NCBI GenBank assembly: GCA_023481025.1
Contig: JAMCWV010000039.1
Coordinates: 1-16,132, forward strand
From: Gammaproteobacteria bacterium
GTDB taxonomy: Bacteria; Pseudomonadota; Gammaproteobacteria; Enterobacterales; Alteromonadaceae
Direction of reading: 5' to 3'
DNA length: 16,132 bases
Numbering within the stretch: the stretch's first letter is position 1; each line of letters starts with the position of its first letter. The notes under the pieces were generated by a model. The model was given only the letters and a program-made list of their open reading frames with translations, did not search any database and had not been told where the DNA came from. Below are positions 1-7,639 of the stretch, piece by piece. Both the position numbers and the translations under genes were made by a program.

Positions 1-1054
1 ACAAATAAATGACGATCACGACCATAGCCATGGCAATGAATAAGGTGTTGTAAACTTCCTGAATTGAGTCAGCGATGAATACCGAGGAGTCATAGCTCGG
101 CACCAAGAACATGCTCGCTGGTAAGGTCGCGCTAAGACGCTCCACTTCGCGTTTGACGTTTTCGACAACTTCAAGGGTATTCGCATCCGACTGTCGAACA
201 ATGCCCAAACCAACCATGTTAATTCCGTTACCACGGAACTCAGAGCGGTCATTTTCGGCTTCTAACGAAACGCGCGCAACTTCGCCGAGGCGAACTAGGT
301 AGCCGTCGCTACCGGTTGCGATCGACATATTGGCAAAATCAGTAGCGGATAAGTAACTACGTGCCACACGCACAGTAAATTCGCGATCGCGAGACTCAAT
401 ACTACCCGCTGGTAGTTCGACGTTCTCTGCGCGTAAGCGGCTTTCAATATCGGAAACGGTGATACCCCGCGCTGCCATTGCATTACGGTCTAGCCAGAGC
501 TTCATTGCATAACGCCGTTCACCCCCGATATTAACACGGGCTACGCCATCGACGACCGAGAGACGGTCAACAATGTAGCGGTTGGCAAAGTCGGTCAACT
601 CCAGCGTGGTCATATTCTCGCTGCGTAAGTTGTACCAAACGATGGTGTCTTCGTCAGCGTTCGCCTTGGTGACCTCCGGCGGCATAACCTGTTCGGGCAA
701 ACTTCGCAATACCCGTTGCACCCGCTCGCGAACGTCGTTCGCTGCAGCATCGATGTCGCGACTTTCTTCGAACTCAATGGTAATTTGCGAACGGCCATCA
801 CGACTATTCGATGAAATTGTTTTAATTCCTTGGATACCGCTAATTCGTTCCTCAATCACTTGTGTGATCTGAGTCTCGATAATTTCGGCATTTGCGCCCG
901 GATAGGACGTGGTAATCGAAACAACCGGCGGATCGATATTGGGGTATTCGCGCAACGGCAGCGAACTAAACGCCACGACGCCAAAGATAATCAAAATAAT
1001 ATTGATGACCGTGGCAAATACGGGGCGTTTAATAGATACGTCAGATAAAATCAT
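1..1054 (-). CDS. RND efflux transporter permease, N-terminal part (cut by the left edge)
   Basis: This is the inner-membrane proton/drug antiporter subunit of a tripartite RND (HAE1/AcrB-like) efflux pump; only the first 351 residues are in the window. The protein starts MILSDVSIKRPVFATVINII, the usual cytoplasmic helix leading into TM1 (about residues 12-30). It is followed by the family hallmark LREYPNIDPPVVS near residue 34 and SYPGA near residue 50. The periplasmic porter region follows, and the reading frame leaves the window inside what should be TM2 (AMAMVVIVIYL). Start choice: ATG with GAGGAG upstream, 15 bases after the adaptor stop codon, so the two genes are one operon. Adaptor plus permease without an outer-membrane channel gene in view suggests use of a shared TolC-like channel, unless one lies further left. 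The substrate cannot be told from this part. Confidence 0.93.
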   Translation of the reverse strand, partial: MILSDVSIKRPVFATVINIILIIFGVVAFSSLPLREYPNIDPPVVSITTSYPGANAEIIETQITQVIEERISGIQGIKTISSNSRDGRSQITIEFEESRDIDAAANDVRERVQRVLRSLPEQVMPPEVTKANADEDTIVWYNLRSENMTTLELTDFANRYIVDRLSVVDGVARVNIGGERRYAMKLWLDRNAMAARGITVSDIESRLRAENVELPAGSIESRDREFTVRVARSYLSATDFANMSIATGSDGYLVRLGEVARVSLEAENDRSEFRGNGINMVGLGIVRQSDANTLEVVENVKREVERLSATLPASMFLVPSYDSSVFIADSIQEVYNTLFIAMAMVVIVIYL

Positions 1055-1069
1055 CGCTTACGCTCCTCG

Positions 1070-2122
1070 TTACCGTTGTGTAACGTTGACTGGTAAGCCA
1101 TCACGAACACGAATCGTGCCTTCAACGACAATCATTTCGCCTTCGTCAAGTCCGCTCGTGATCTCAACCCACCCCGGTAAACGACGGCCAACCGTCACGG
1201 TAGTCCGCACTGCTCGCTCATCTTCAACTGTGTAAACAAAGTGTTCGTTGCGAATTGGAATCACGGCAGATTCGGGAACCATCAAAGTCAGGTCGACCGA
1301 ACGTTCGAGTTGCATCCGTAACAACATGCCCGGACGCAGTTCGAGGTTATCATTGGCCACCGACGCCCGAACCATAATTGAACGTGTGACTGGGTCGACG
1401 CGCGAGGCAAGGCTAGCAATTCGACCTTCGAATTCACGCCCTGGGTAAGCCGCCGACAGGGCAACAACACGTTGACCCACAGCAAGGCTTGGCAAGTAAA
1501 GCTCCGGCACACTGAAGTCGACAAAAATAGGAGAAATATCATCTAACGTTGTAATGACGTCACCTGGGCGGACGAGCTGCCCGATACTGACGCGACGCGT
1601 CCCAAGGCGACCTGAAAACGGTGCATAAATATTTAGCTCTTCTAAACGACTGCGAGCAACTTCAAGTTCTGCTCTAGTTTGCTCAACGCGAACCTCTTGC
1701 TCTTCGATCATGCTGCGCGATGCCGCACTTTCTTGAGCTAATTCCCGTAAACGGCTGAGCTGGCGTTCGCTATCCGCTAAACGAAACTCGAGCTCTTGGA
1801 CACGAGCTCGTTCTTCACGATTTTGCAGAGAAACAAGCAACTGCCCTGCTTCAACGTCATCGCCGTCAGAAAAGAAGATTTCGCGAACCGATTGTGAAAC
1901 ACGAGCCATAATGTCGACGGACTCTCGAGCCTGAGCTGTTCCCAGACCTTCAATCACGTCCCGAAACTCCATCATCTCAGCGCGCACACCAACCACGTTA
2001 GCTGCGCTTGGTGGCCGCATACCACCGGTAGGGTCGTCTTCAGAAAAATATAGATAACCGACAACCGCTGCCATAATTACGGCAACCACGGAGATAGGGG
2101 TAAAAAAAGATCGTTTCGACAT
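1070..2122 (-). CDS. RND efflux periplasmic adaptor (membrane fusion protein)
   Basis: A 350-residue HlyD/AcrA-family adaptor that bridges the RND permease and an outer-membrane channel. Visible layout: an N-terminal hydrophobic anchor at about residues 10-26 (no lipobox cysteine, so anchored by the helix rather than by lipid), a first lipoyl half at about 62-100, a charged heptad-rich coiled-coil hairpin at about 101-163 (many Glu, Arg and Leu), and a second lipoyl half starting NIYAPFSGRLGTR at about 164. The beta-barrel follows at about 200-275, and the membrane-proximal domain ends LPVNVTQR. Start choice: ATG with GGGAG/AAGGAAG just upstream. It lies upstream of and close to the permease gene, as is normal for such pairs. 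The short coiled coil (about 30 residues per arm) fits the MexA/AcrA type. No TetR or MarR regulator gene adjoins it here, so its control is not visible. Confidence 0.93.
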   Translation of the reverse strand: MSKRSFFTPISVVAVIMAAVVGYLYFSEDDPTGGMRPPSAANVVGVRAEMMEFRDVIEGLGTAQARESVDIMARVSQSVREIFFSDGDDVEAGQLLVSLQNREERARVQELEFRLADSERQLSRLRELAQESAASRSMIEEQEVRVEQTRAELEVARSRLEELNIYAPFSGRLGTRRVSIGQLVRPGDVITTLDDISPIFVDFSVPELYLPSLAVGQRVVALSAAYPGREFEGRIASLASRVDPVTRSIMVRASVANDNLELRPGMLLRMQLERSVDLTLMVPESAVIPIRNEHFVYTVEDERAVRTTVTVGRRLPGWVEITSGLDEGEMIVVEGTIRVRDGLPVNVTQR

Positions 2123-2174
2123 AATGCTCCCAGCTTCCTTATACTTCGTTCAGCGATAGCGTTGAGGCTATTGT

Positions 2175-2205
2175 AAACCAAAGGCACCCGGCGTCCGGGC
2201 ACCTT
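2175..2205 (-). terminator. Rho-independent terminator after hemE
   Basis: Read on the minus strand, an 11-bp stem (AAGGTGCCCGG / CCGGGTGCCTT, 3-base loop) is followed by TGGTTT. It lies 35 bases after the hemE stop codon. Two stem positions pair as G-U only in minus-strand RNA; in plus-strand RNA they would be C-A mismatches, which supports the minus-strand reading. The T-tract is short, so termination may be partial. Confidence 0.65.
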
Positions 2206-2240
2206 CAACGCTTATATATCGAAACTGGTCGCAAAAACGA

Positions 2241-3308
2241 TCACTTATGGTATCTAGGACTAAACTCGTGAACCGCTTTGATGAAGGCTTCCGCGTGCGC
2301 AGGATCGACTTCAGGGTGAATACCATGGCCAAGATTAAAGACATGGCCAGGACCATGACCATAACTTGCCAAAATAGTTTGAACTTCTTCGCGAATACGC
2401 TCAGGTGCTGCATACAAAACACTTGGGTCCATGTTCCCTTGCAGGGCCACTTTGCCGCCAGTTAGAGCGCGCGCAGTGGCTAAGTCGGTCGTCCAGTCGA
2501 CACCCAGAGCATCACAACCCGTCGCGGCCATAATATCGAGCCACTGACCGCCATTTTTCGTGAACAATGTGACAGGAACTTTACGACCGTCTGCTTCACG
2601 AACTAAGCCATCAACGATTTGTTGCATATAGCGCAAGGAAAACTCTTGGTAGTCGCGCGGCGACAACACACCACCCCAGGTATCAAAAATCATCACGGCT
2701 TGAGCGCCATTGGTAATCTGCGCATTTAAATACGAGGTCACCGACTGTGCCAACTTATCGAGTAATTGGTGCATGACTTTCGGTTCGCGATACATTAGCG
2801 ATTTCACAACCGAGAAATTCTTCGTGCTGCCCCCTTCGACCATATAAGTGGCCAAGGTCCATGGACTGCCAGAGAAACCAATTAACGGCACGTCACCGTC
2901 TAAAGCTTTACGAATGGTTTTTACCGCATTCATGACATAACCCAGCTCGTCTTCTGGGTCTGGCACTGGCAGCGCTTCAACCGCTTTGGCATCGCGGATT
3001 GGATGCTTAAAACGCGGGCCTTCGCCTTGTTCAAAATACAAGCCAAGTCCCATTGCATCTGGAATGGTCAGAATGTCCGAAAATAAAATAGCAGCGTCTA
3101 ATGGAAAGCGGCGAAGCGGCTGTAATGTGACTTCACAGGCCAGCTCGGCATTTTTGCACAGGCTCATAAAGTCACCAGCTTGGGAACGAACTTGCCGATA
3201 CTCTGGCAGATAACGGCCCGCTTGACGCATCATCCAAATTGGCGTGCGGTCCACCGGCTGACGCATGAGGGCGCGCAAATAACGATCATTCTTTAACTCT
3301 TGGCTCAT
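2241..3308 (-). CDS. hemE: Uroporphyrinogen decarboxylase
   Basis: A cytoplasmic enzyme of heme biosynthesis that removes four carboxyl groups from uroporphyrinogen III to give coproporphyrinogen III. Its 355 residues match the usual bacterial length (about 354). The first family signature [16 protein letters not shown] is at residues 23-38, with the substrate-binding arginines. FSDIL at 76-80 carries the catalytic aspartate (Asp78). [13 protein letters not shown] gives the second signature, and DTWGGVLSP and [12 protein letters not shown] are further conserved blocks. Start choice: ATG with AAGGA upstream; it lies 35 bases after the nudC stop, so nudC-hemE is one transcription unit as in E. 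coli. Nothing is odd in the protein. Confidence 0.98.
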   Translation of the reverse strand: MSQELKNDRYLRALMRQPVDRTPIWMMRQAGRYLPEYRQVRSQAGDFMSLCKNAELACEVTLQPLRRFPLDAAILFSDILTIPDAMGLGLYFEQGEGPRFKHPIRDAKAVEALPVPDPEDELGYVMNAVKTIRKALDGDVPLIGFSGSPWTLATYMVEGGSTKNFSVVKSLMYREPKVMHQLLDKLAQSVTSYLNAQITNGAQAVMIFDTWGGVLSPRDYQEFSLRYMQQIVDGLVREADGRKVPVTLFTKNGGQWLDIMAATGCDALGVDWTTDLATARALTGGKVALQGNMDPSVLYAAPERIREEVQTILASYGHGPGHVFNLGHGIHPEVDPAHAEAFIKAVHEFSPRYHK

Positions 3309-3343
3309 GTTTTTTTCCTTTCAATCAATTGCGCGAGATTCTA

Positions 3344-4162
3344 TCAGCTTCGCGTCTGAACTTCAGCTTTTACCGTTGCAATCAGACGCGCGGCAATGGT
3401 ACCAAGTGGCGGTGTGCGGGGGAGCTGATCTAAGTCAAACCAGTCAGCGGTAATTATTTCATCATCCTGTAAGTTCAACTCGCCGCTGTCGTATTCGGCG
3501 ATGAATCCAGCCATCAATGAGTGTGGAAAAGGCCAGGGCTGGCTGGTGACATACTGGATATTGCGAACACGAATGCCGACCTCTTCAAAGACTTCGCGAT
3601 GCACACATTGCTCAAACGACTCACCACTTTCAACAAAGCCAGCAAGCACCGAGAATAAGCCCTCAGGATGACGAACTCCACGCGCTAACAAGATCTGATT
3701 GTCGCGGTAAACCGCCACAATCATGCAGGGCGAAATCCGTGGGTAGCAACGAAAATCGCATTCCGGGCACAATACCGCAAGTTCATTACGATCCTGCACC
3801 GTGTGAGAGCCGCACTTGCCGCAATACTGGTGGGTCGTTAAAAAGTGCTGTAACTGACAAGCACGACCAGCGAGCGCGAATAGCTCACTGTCGCCAAATC
3901 GCAATAGCTCCCGCAGCGGTTGCCATTCATAGTCGCTCAGCAGTAACGTCGGTTCTACGAGACTCATCACAAAAGCAGGTTTTCCCCGGTACTCGCCAAT
4001 TTGCGCTGTGTATTCTGTTTCCGCACCGGGAATAAATTGCGCGTTGCCATACGGTACAAGCTCAGAGCTATTTTCATTGACCGTCGCAAGGACTTGCGTA
4101 CCGCTTATAATAAACCACCACACCGCCGACTCCGCGGGCGGCATTACATCCGGTTTAATCAT
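3344..4162 (-). CDS. nudC: NAD(H) pyrophosphatase / RNA deNADding enzyme NudC
   Basis: A Nudix hydrolase that splits NADH into NMNH and AMP; family members also remove the NAD cap from RNA. It has 272 residues; E. coli NudC has about 257. A zinc ribbon is formed by CGKC (Cys114, Cys117) and CPEC (Cys132, Cys135). The Nudix box runs from Gly175 to Ile197 with Glu181, Arg189, Glu190, Glu193 and Glu194 in the expected spacing. The motif SQPWPFPHS at 207-215 is the specific NADH pyrophosphatase signature and separates it from other Nudix enzymes. Start choice: the ATG six bases after AGGAG. It heads the nudC-hemE unit and is divergent from rsd, an arrangement shared with E. coli. Confidence 0.97.
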   Translation of the reverse strand: MIKPDVMPPAESAVWWFIISGTQVLATVNENSSELVPYGNAQFIPGAETEYTAQIGEYRGKPAFVMSLVEPTLLLSDYEWQPLRELLRFGDSELFALAGRACQLQHFLTTHQYCGKCGSHTVQDRNELAVLCPECDFRCYPRISPCMIVAVYRDNQILLARGVRHPEGLFSVLAGFVESGESFEQCVHREVFEEVGIRVRNIQYVTSQPWPFPHSLMAGFIAEYDSGELNLQDDEIITADWFDLDQLPRTPPLGTIAARLIATVKAEVQTRS

Positions 4163-4216
4163 CCCTTACTCCTAAATTTTCAACGCCATTTTGTTTTGTG
4201 CCAGCACTTCTTTTTT

Positions 4217-4231
4217 TTGTATCGCATACAA
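4217..4231. repeat. 15-bp palindrome in the rsd/nudC divergent region
   Basis: TTGTAT-CGC-ATACAA is a perfect 6-bp inverted repeat with a 3-base centre. It lies about 55 bases upstream of the nudC start and about 110 bases upstream of rsd. A dimeric regulator could bind it, but no known consensus was matched. It could also be chance, because the flank is T-rich. Confidence 0.4.
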
Positions 4232-4270
4232 CTTTGCCAGATATTTGCAGACCACTTCCACCGATAATGG

Positions 4271-4300
4271 TTGATTTTCTCGCAACGCTCGCAGTACAGT
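4271..4300 (+). promoter_or_regulatory. Possible sigma-70 promoter for rsd
   Basis: TTGATT (4271-4276), 18 bases, then TACAGT (4295-4300): four of six matches in each box, with an acceptable spacer. It would give a leader of about 33 bases before the rsd ATG. The match is only moderate, and another promoter further upstream is possible. Confidence 0.3.
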
Positions 4301-4339
4301 GGAAGCACAGGTCGTGTTGAGCCTGAACAAGGAGCAACT

Positions 4340-4849
4340 ATGTTACGCCGCAATAAAGCCGCAAAAGAACAATGGGCTGGGCTACACCAAGCACTCGATC
4401 GCTGGCTCGAAGAGCGACAAGAGCTACTCGTTCGTTATTGTCAAATCGCTAGTTTACCGCCTTATGACAAGCACTGGGAACAATTACCTCCCGCCAAAGA
4501 AATTCGTGCCTTTTGTGAAGTTCTCATTGATTACGTGTCCGCCGGCCATTTCGAGCTATACGACCATATATTGGTCGAAGCTAATGCGCACAACCACTCT
4601 ACGGAAGCGTTCGGGAAAAAGATATACCCGCAAATTCATACAACCACGGAAGTTGCGCTCGACTTTCATGATACCTACGCAGAGGTATGCGATACCGATT
4701 CCCTGCCGCGTTTTACGCCTGATATTTCGAAACTCGGTGAAGCGCTGCAGACTCGCTTAGAGCTAGAAGATCAGCTTATAGCGTTGTTGGCAGACCAAGA
4801 GGTCGCTGAGCCCGCGGGTGCAAATAAATACACGGTGAGCGAAGGTTGA
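4340..4849 (+). CDS. rsd: Anti-sigma-70 factor Rsd/AlgQ
   Basis: A cytoplasmic protein of the Rsd/AlgQ family that binds region 4 of the housekeeping sigma factor and so favours alternative sigma factors in stationary phase. It has 169 residues against about 158 in E. coli. Family features: the N-terminal helix MLRRNKAAKEQW, the run VRYCQIASLPPY, HFELYDHIL in the centre, and LDFHDTYAE near residue 110 (helical, acidic). Start choice: the ATG after AAGGAGC. The open frame extends 23 codons further upstream to another ATG, but that extension lacks a good ribosome site and does not look like the family. It is divergent from nudC-hemE, the same neighbourhood as in E. coli, which strengthens the call. 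Confidence 0.93.
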   Translation: MLRRNKAAKEQWAGLHQALDRWLEERQELLVRYCQIASLPPYDKHWEQLPPAKEIRAFCEVLIDYVSAGHFELYDHILVEANAHNHSTEAFGKKIYPQIHTTTEVALDFHDTYAEVCDTDSLPRFTPDISKLGEALQTRLELEDQLIALLADQEVAEPAGANKYTVSEG

Positions 4850-4874
4850 ACCAAGTCAATCTTACACTCATAAG

Positions 4875-4906
4875 AAAGGGCGCTGCCGAATTGGAGCGCC
4901 CTTTTT
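4875..4906 (+). terminator. Rho-independent terminator after rsd
   Basis: A 10-bp stem AAAGGGCGCT / AGCGCCCTTT with a 10-base loop is followed by further T residues, 25 bases after the rsd stop. The acylase gene converges from the other side, and its stop is at 4935. The minus-strand T-tract is weaker, so it may also help end that transcript. Confidence 0.88.
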
Positions 4907-4934
4907 AATTGACTAATACTTACCAGATAGCAAC

Positions 4935-7475
4935 TTAGTTGTCGCCACCAATTGTGATGACCGACAAAGTATTCGCTTCAATATCAGCACGGTGGAACCA
5001 AATTGGTGCCAAACGCGGCTGCTCCGAATAGAACTCCGTTTGATCGAGGTAATGCGGGGAACGAATATCCGATGACTGTGAATAGGTCAGAAGTCCGCGA
5101 CCCTCAGGGCCTTCTTCGGTAAAGCGCATAACAAACATCCAGCTCGAACCACTGGTAATATGGTAACCGTGTTCTGTCATTTGCGACCCCGGTAAACTCG
5201 GGTAGCGATGACGAGGTAACAAGGTACCGTCTTGGGCGCCTTGCGAGGCAAACACATTAAACCCACCTTCGATATTATTTGCGCCACCCCACGGCAAGCG
5301 GGTACCGCTCGGCTGACCGTTCGGCAAGCTACGCTCGACAAACTGCACGTCACCAAATTGCGCATCTAAGGCAAATGGTGTTTGCGCAATGGTCAGAACT
5401 GCTCGGGCGAGCTGCTCCTGAATAACACTCGGATTGCTTAAACCATTTGGCGTTGTTAACGGCTCAAAACGGTTATACGGAATAGCCCACTGCGGATTAC
5501 GGCTAAATTGCTGAGCAAATTCACGGAACACATGCGCACCGACACTTTCTTTGTTCATGCGGCCGTCCCATTGCGCTAACGCAGCACAGGCCGGGGCAAT
5601 ATTTACTTCCGTACCCGACACAACCACTGGCGTTTCGCCACGAGCACTACAAATCGATAGCAAGTCCGGTAAAATCGCCTCGCCTAAATAAGCGCGATTA
5701 CTCAGTAACGCTTCTTCAAGTTCGGTTAAAGAGGCATTGCTCAGTTCAATTAGTTTTTGCTGGCCCATGCGCGAGCGTAATGTTTGCTGGTCCAAGGCGG
5801 GACCAAACAGCAAGTAGTCGTTGTTCTCGTTCGACACAATTGGCGCTGCCGGATTGGTTAACCAATAGCTGTTATTCGAGTTTTGCACGAAGTCAGTACG
5901 ACGCAAGCGCGGTGCACGCTCATGTGGAACCACGCCGCGCGCTCGGAAGCGCTCGCTATTTGCAGGGATTAAAGTGAATGGTGCCTGACCGCGAATCGCT
6001 AAAAACGCTAAGTCGCGACGCAAATCAGCCAATGCTTCAGGATCGATATCCGGCACCGACGAACCGTCGGTAAAGAACACATCACCGTGACGATCCGCAA
6101 CCATGGCATTATTAAAGATTAAGCCTGTTTTGTTGTGGAACAAACGCTCCACTTCATCGATATCCGACGCTAGGTTTAAGCCAAGCCAATGGTCGAGAAT
6201 ATCGAAGTTCGGTAAGTTTGCGTCATAGAGTGCAAACGCCGACTTGGTACCGACTAAGTCCATCCCCCATTGGAACGCACCGGGAATCGACAGCATGGGC
6301 CCGAACGAACTGTGGTAAAAGGTTTTTTCCAATGTAATGCTGCTAGCCGGTCCAGTTGCAACCTGAATTTGGACGGTTTTTTCCTGAATCTGGCGCGGCT
6401 CACCATCGACTAAATAGGTCATACCGGTCGCATCATTCGGGTCTAAATGCAGTTGATAAACAACAAAGCGCTCTGCAGTGGAGAAAGTATGTGTCCAGGC
6501 GATGTTCTCGTTGAAGCCAATGTTTACAACACCCGGCATACCCGACAATGAACCACCGACAACCTTCATTTCACCGGGGATTTCAATACCGAAACGCCAA
6601 AACCGCTGGTTCCCCACATGCGGAAAGTGCGGGTTAGCCAGAAGCATACCTTGACCGTTCTCGGTCATTTCGCTACCTAAAGCCCAGCCATTTGAACCTA
6701 AGTCAGACGGATTTGTTTCTGGAATCTCGACGCTATTCGCATCAAAGCTCATCGAAAAGGATGTCGCACCCACGGGTGTAGGTAAATAATCTACTCCTGG
6801 AGGTGTGCCAATGAACAGAGGCTCAAGGAAGTTCGCTGCCCCAGGTAATAATGCAACACCTAACGCGTAAGTCAGCATATCTGTTGGCGTAATCGGCTGA
6901 ACCCAAGGCATGCCGGCGCATGGCGGTGCGATATTGGCGACACCGGTGTCACTCAAATACTGGTTGTAGCCAGCGGCATAACCTTGCAACAGTGCACGAC
7001 TGTGTTCACTGAGACCACTAATGTTCTCTTCTGCCAGTTCGCGAATGCCAATTGCTTTATAGGTCAGGTCATTAATAACGTTGGCACTGTCACCAGAGCC
7101 AAGCACCGCGTCAGGGCCAAAGTAAGCAGAACGCATGGAATTAAAGCGGACAATCTGGTCAGCCAAAATACAAATATTGTCTTCGGCAAAAGCATATGCC
7201 GTACCATACGCGATGCCTTCTAAACTGTCGGAAGTAATATACGGCACACCAAAGTCCGTGCGGCGAATCTCGGCGCTAACACTGTCCGGAGCGAACGTTG
7301 TCACCGCCGGAAAAGAATAGCTAGGGCGTGGTTCTGGAGGCGGACCACTACCTTCTGGTGGGTTTGGCGGCATACTCGTGCCTCCACTGCCAGAAGAACT
7401 AAAACAACCGCTTAATGCGAAACTGCAGGCGACAGCCAGTAAGCTGTAACGTGAACGACGGGCCATTGCAGACAT
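4935..7475 (-). CDS. Penicillin-acylase-family Ntn-hydrolase, predicted lipoprotein
   Basis: An 846-residue N-terminal-nucleophile amidohydrolase of the penicillin acylase / AHL acylase / aculeacin acylase family. Signal: an Arg-rich start (MARRSRYS), a hydrophobic core and the lipobox LSGC with Cys24, then a Gly/Ser/Pro-rich linker to about residue 53. This suggests lipid anchoring in the periplasm or outer membrane. The alpha-chain region follows (FGVPYI, GTAYAFAEDN). GSNGW at 260-264 holds the expected autoproteolytic site, with Ser261 becoming the nucleophile of the beta chain. LLANPHFPH follows at 278-286. The oxyanion asparagine is probably in QNSNNSYWLTNP (531-542). The N-terminal ATG has GAGGG six bases upstream; a second ATG three codons on would also keep the signal. 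Its substrate is unknown: acyl-homoserine lactones, other N-acyl amides or beta-lactams are all possible. It is monocistronic, and no quorum-sensing genes are next to it. Confidence 0.9.
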   Translation of the reverse strand: MSAMARRSRYSLLAVACSFALSGCFSSSGSGGTSMPPNPPEGSGPPPEPRPSYSFPAVTTFAPDSVSAEIRRTDFGVPYITSDSLEGIAYGTAYAFAEDNICILADQIVRFNSMRSAYFGPDAVLGSGDSANVINDLTYKAIGIRELAEENISGLSEHSRALLQGYAAGYNQYLSDTGVANIAPPCAGMPWVQPITPTDMLTYALGVALLPGAANFLEPLFIGTPPGVDYLPTPVGATSFSMSFDANSVEIPETNPSDLGSNGWALGSEMTENGQGMLLANPHFPHVGNQRFWRFGIEIPGEMKVVGGSLSGMPGVVNIGFNENIAWTHTFSTAERFVVYQLHLDPNDATGMTYLVDGEPRQIQEKTVQIQVATGPASSITLEKTFYHSSFGPMLSIPGAFQWGMDLVGTKSAFALYDANLPNFDILDHWLGLNLASDIDEVERLFHNKTGLIFNNAMVADRHGDVFFTDGSSVPDIDPEALADLRRDLAFLAIRGQAPFTLIPANSERFRARGVVPHERAPRLRRTDFVQNSNNSYWLTNPAAPIVSNENNDYLLFGPALDQQTLRSRMGQQKLIELSNASLTELEEALLSNRAYLGEAILPDLLSICSARGETPVVVSGTEVNIAPACAALAQWDGRMNKESVGAHVFREFAQQFSRNPQWAIPYNRFEPLTTPNGLSNPSVIQEQLARAVLTIAQTPFALDAQFGDVQFVERSLPNGQPSGTRLPWGGANNIEGGFNVFASQGAQDGTLLPRHRYPSLPGSQMTEHGYHITSGSSWMFVMRFTEEGPEGRGLLTYSQSSDIRSPHYLDQTEFYSEQPRLAPIWFHRADIEANTLSVITIGGDN

Positions 7476-7517
7476 GGTTTTCCCTCATTTTGGTTATGTT
7501 ATTTTTTTGTAACCTCC

Positions 7518-7546
7518 AGTATTGTTTCTGATTTTAAAAAGGTCAA
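7518..7546 (-). promoter_or_regulatory. Sigma-70-like promoter for the acylase gene
   Basis: On the minus strand: TTGACC (7546-7541), a 17-base spacer, then AATACT (7523-7518). The -35 box matches five of six positions and the -10 box four of six, with ideal spacing. It lies between the fkpA terminator and the acylase start, implying a leader of about 35 bases and separate transcription. Confidence 0.55.
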
Positions 7547-7581
7547 ACCAGTCATTGAGTGCACAAATAATCACCAACAAC

Positions 7582-7620
7582 AAAAAAAGCCCCAAACTCA
7601 TGTCGATGAGCTCGGGGCTT
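7582..7620 (-). terminator. Rho-independent terminator after fkpA
   Basis: On the minus strand, AAGCCCC and GGGGCTT form the outer stem, with an inner CTCAT/ATGAG stem and a CGAC loop, followed by a run of seven T. It begins 19 bases after the fkpA stop and separates this gene from the acylase gene. Confidence 0.92.
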
Positions 7621-7639
7621 CCTCGTATTATTAGGCTAC

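Noticed and set aside
582..872. Plus-strand 96-aa frame inside the RND permease
   Set aside because: It lies wholly opposite the permease, has no family resemblance, and no ribosome site decides it. The minus-strand frame shows clear RND motifs.
4299..4760. 153-aa plus-strand frame overlapping rsd
   Set aside because: It is a shifted reading of the rsd coding sequence. The rsd frame has the ribosome site and family motifs.
7492..7514. GGTTA ... TAACC inverted repeat in the acylase leader
   Set aside because: Only 5 bp with a 13-base A/T-rich spacer; expected by chance in such sequence.
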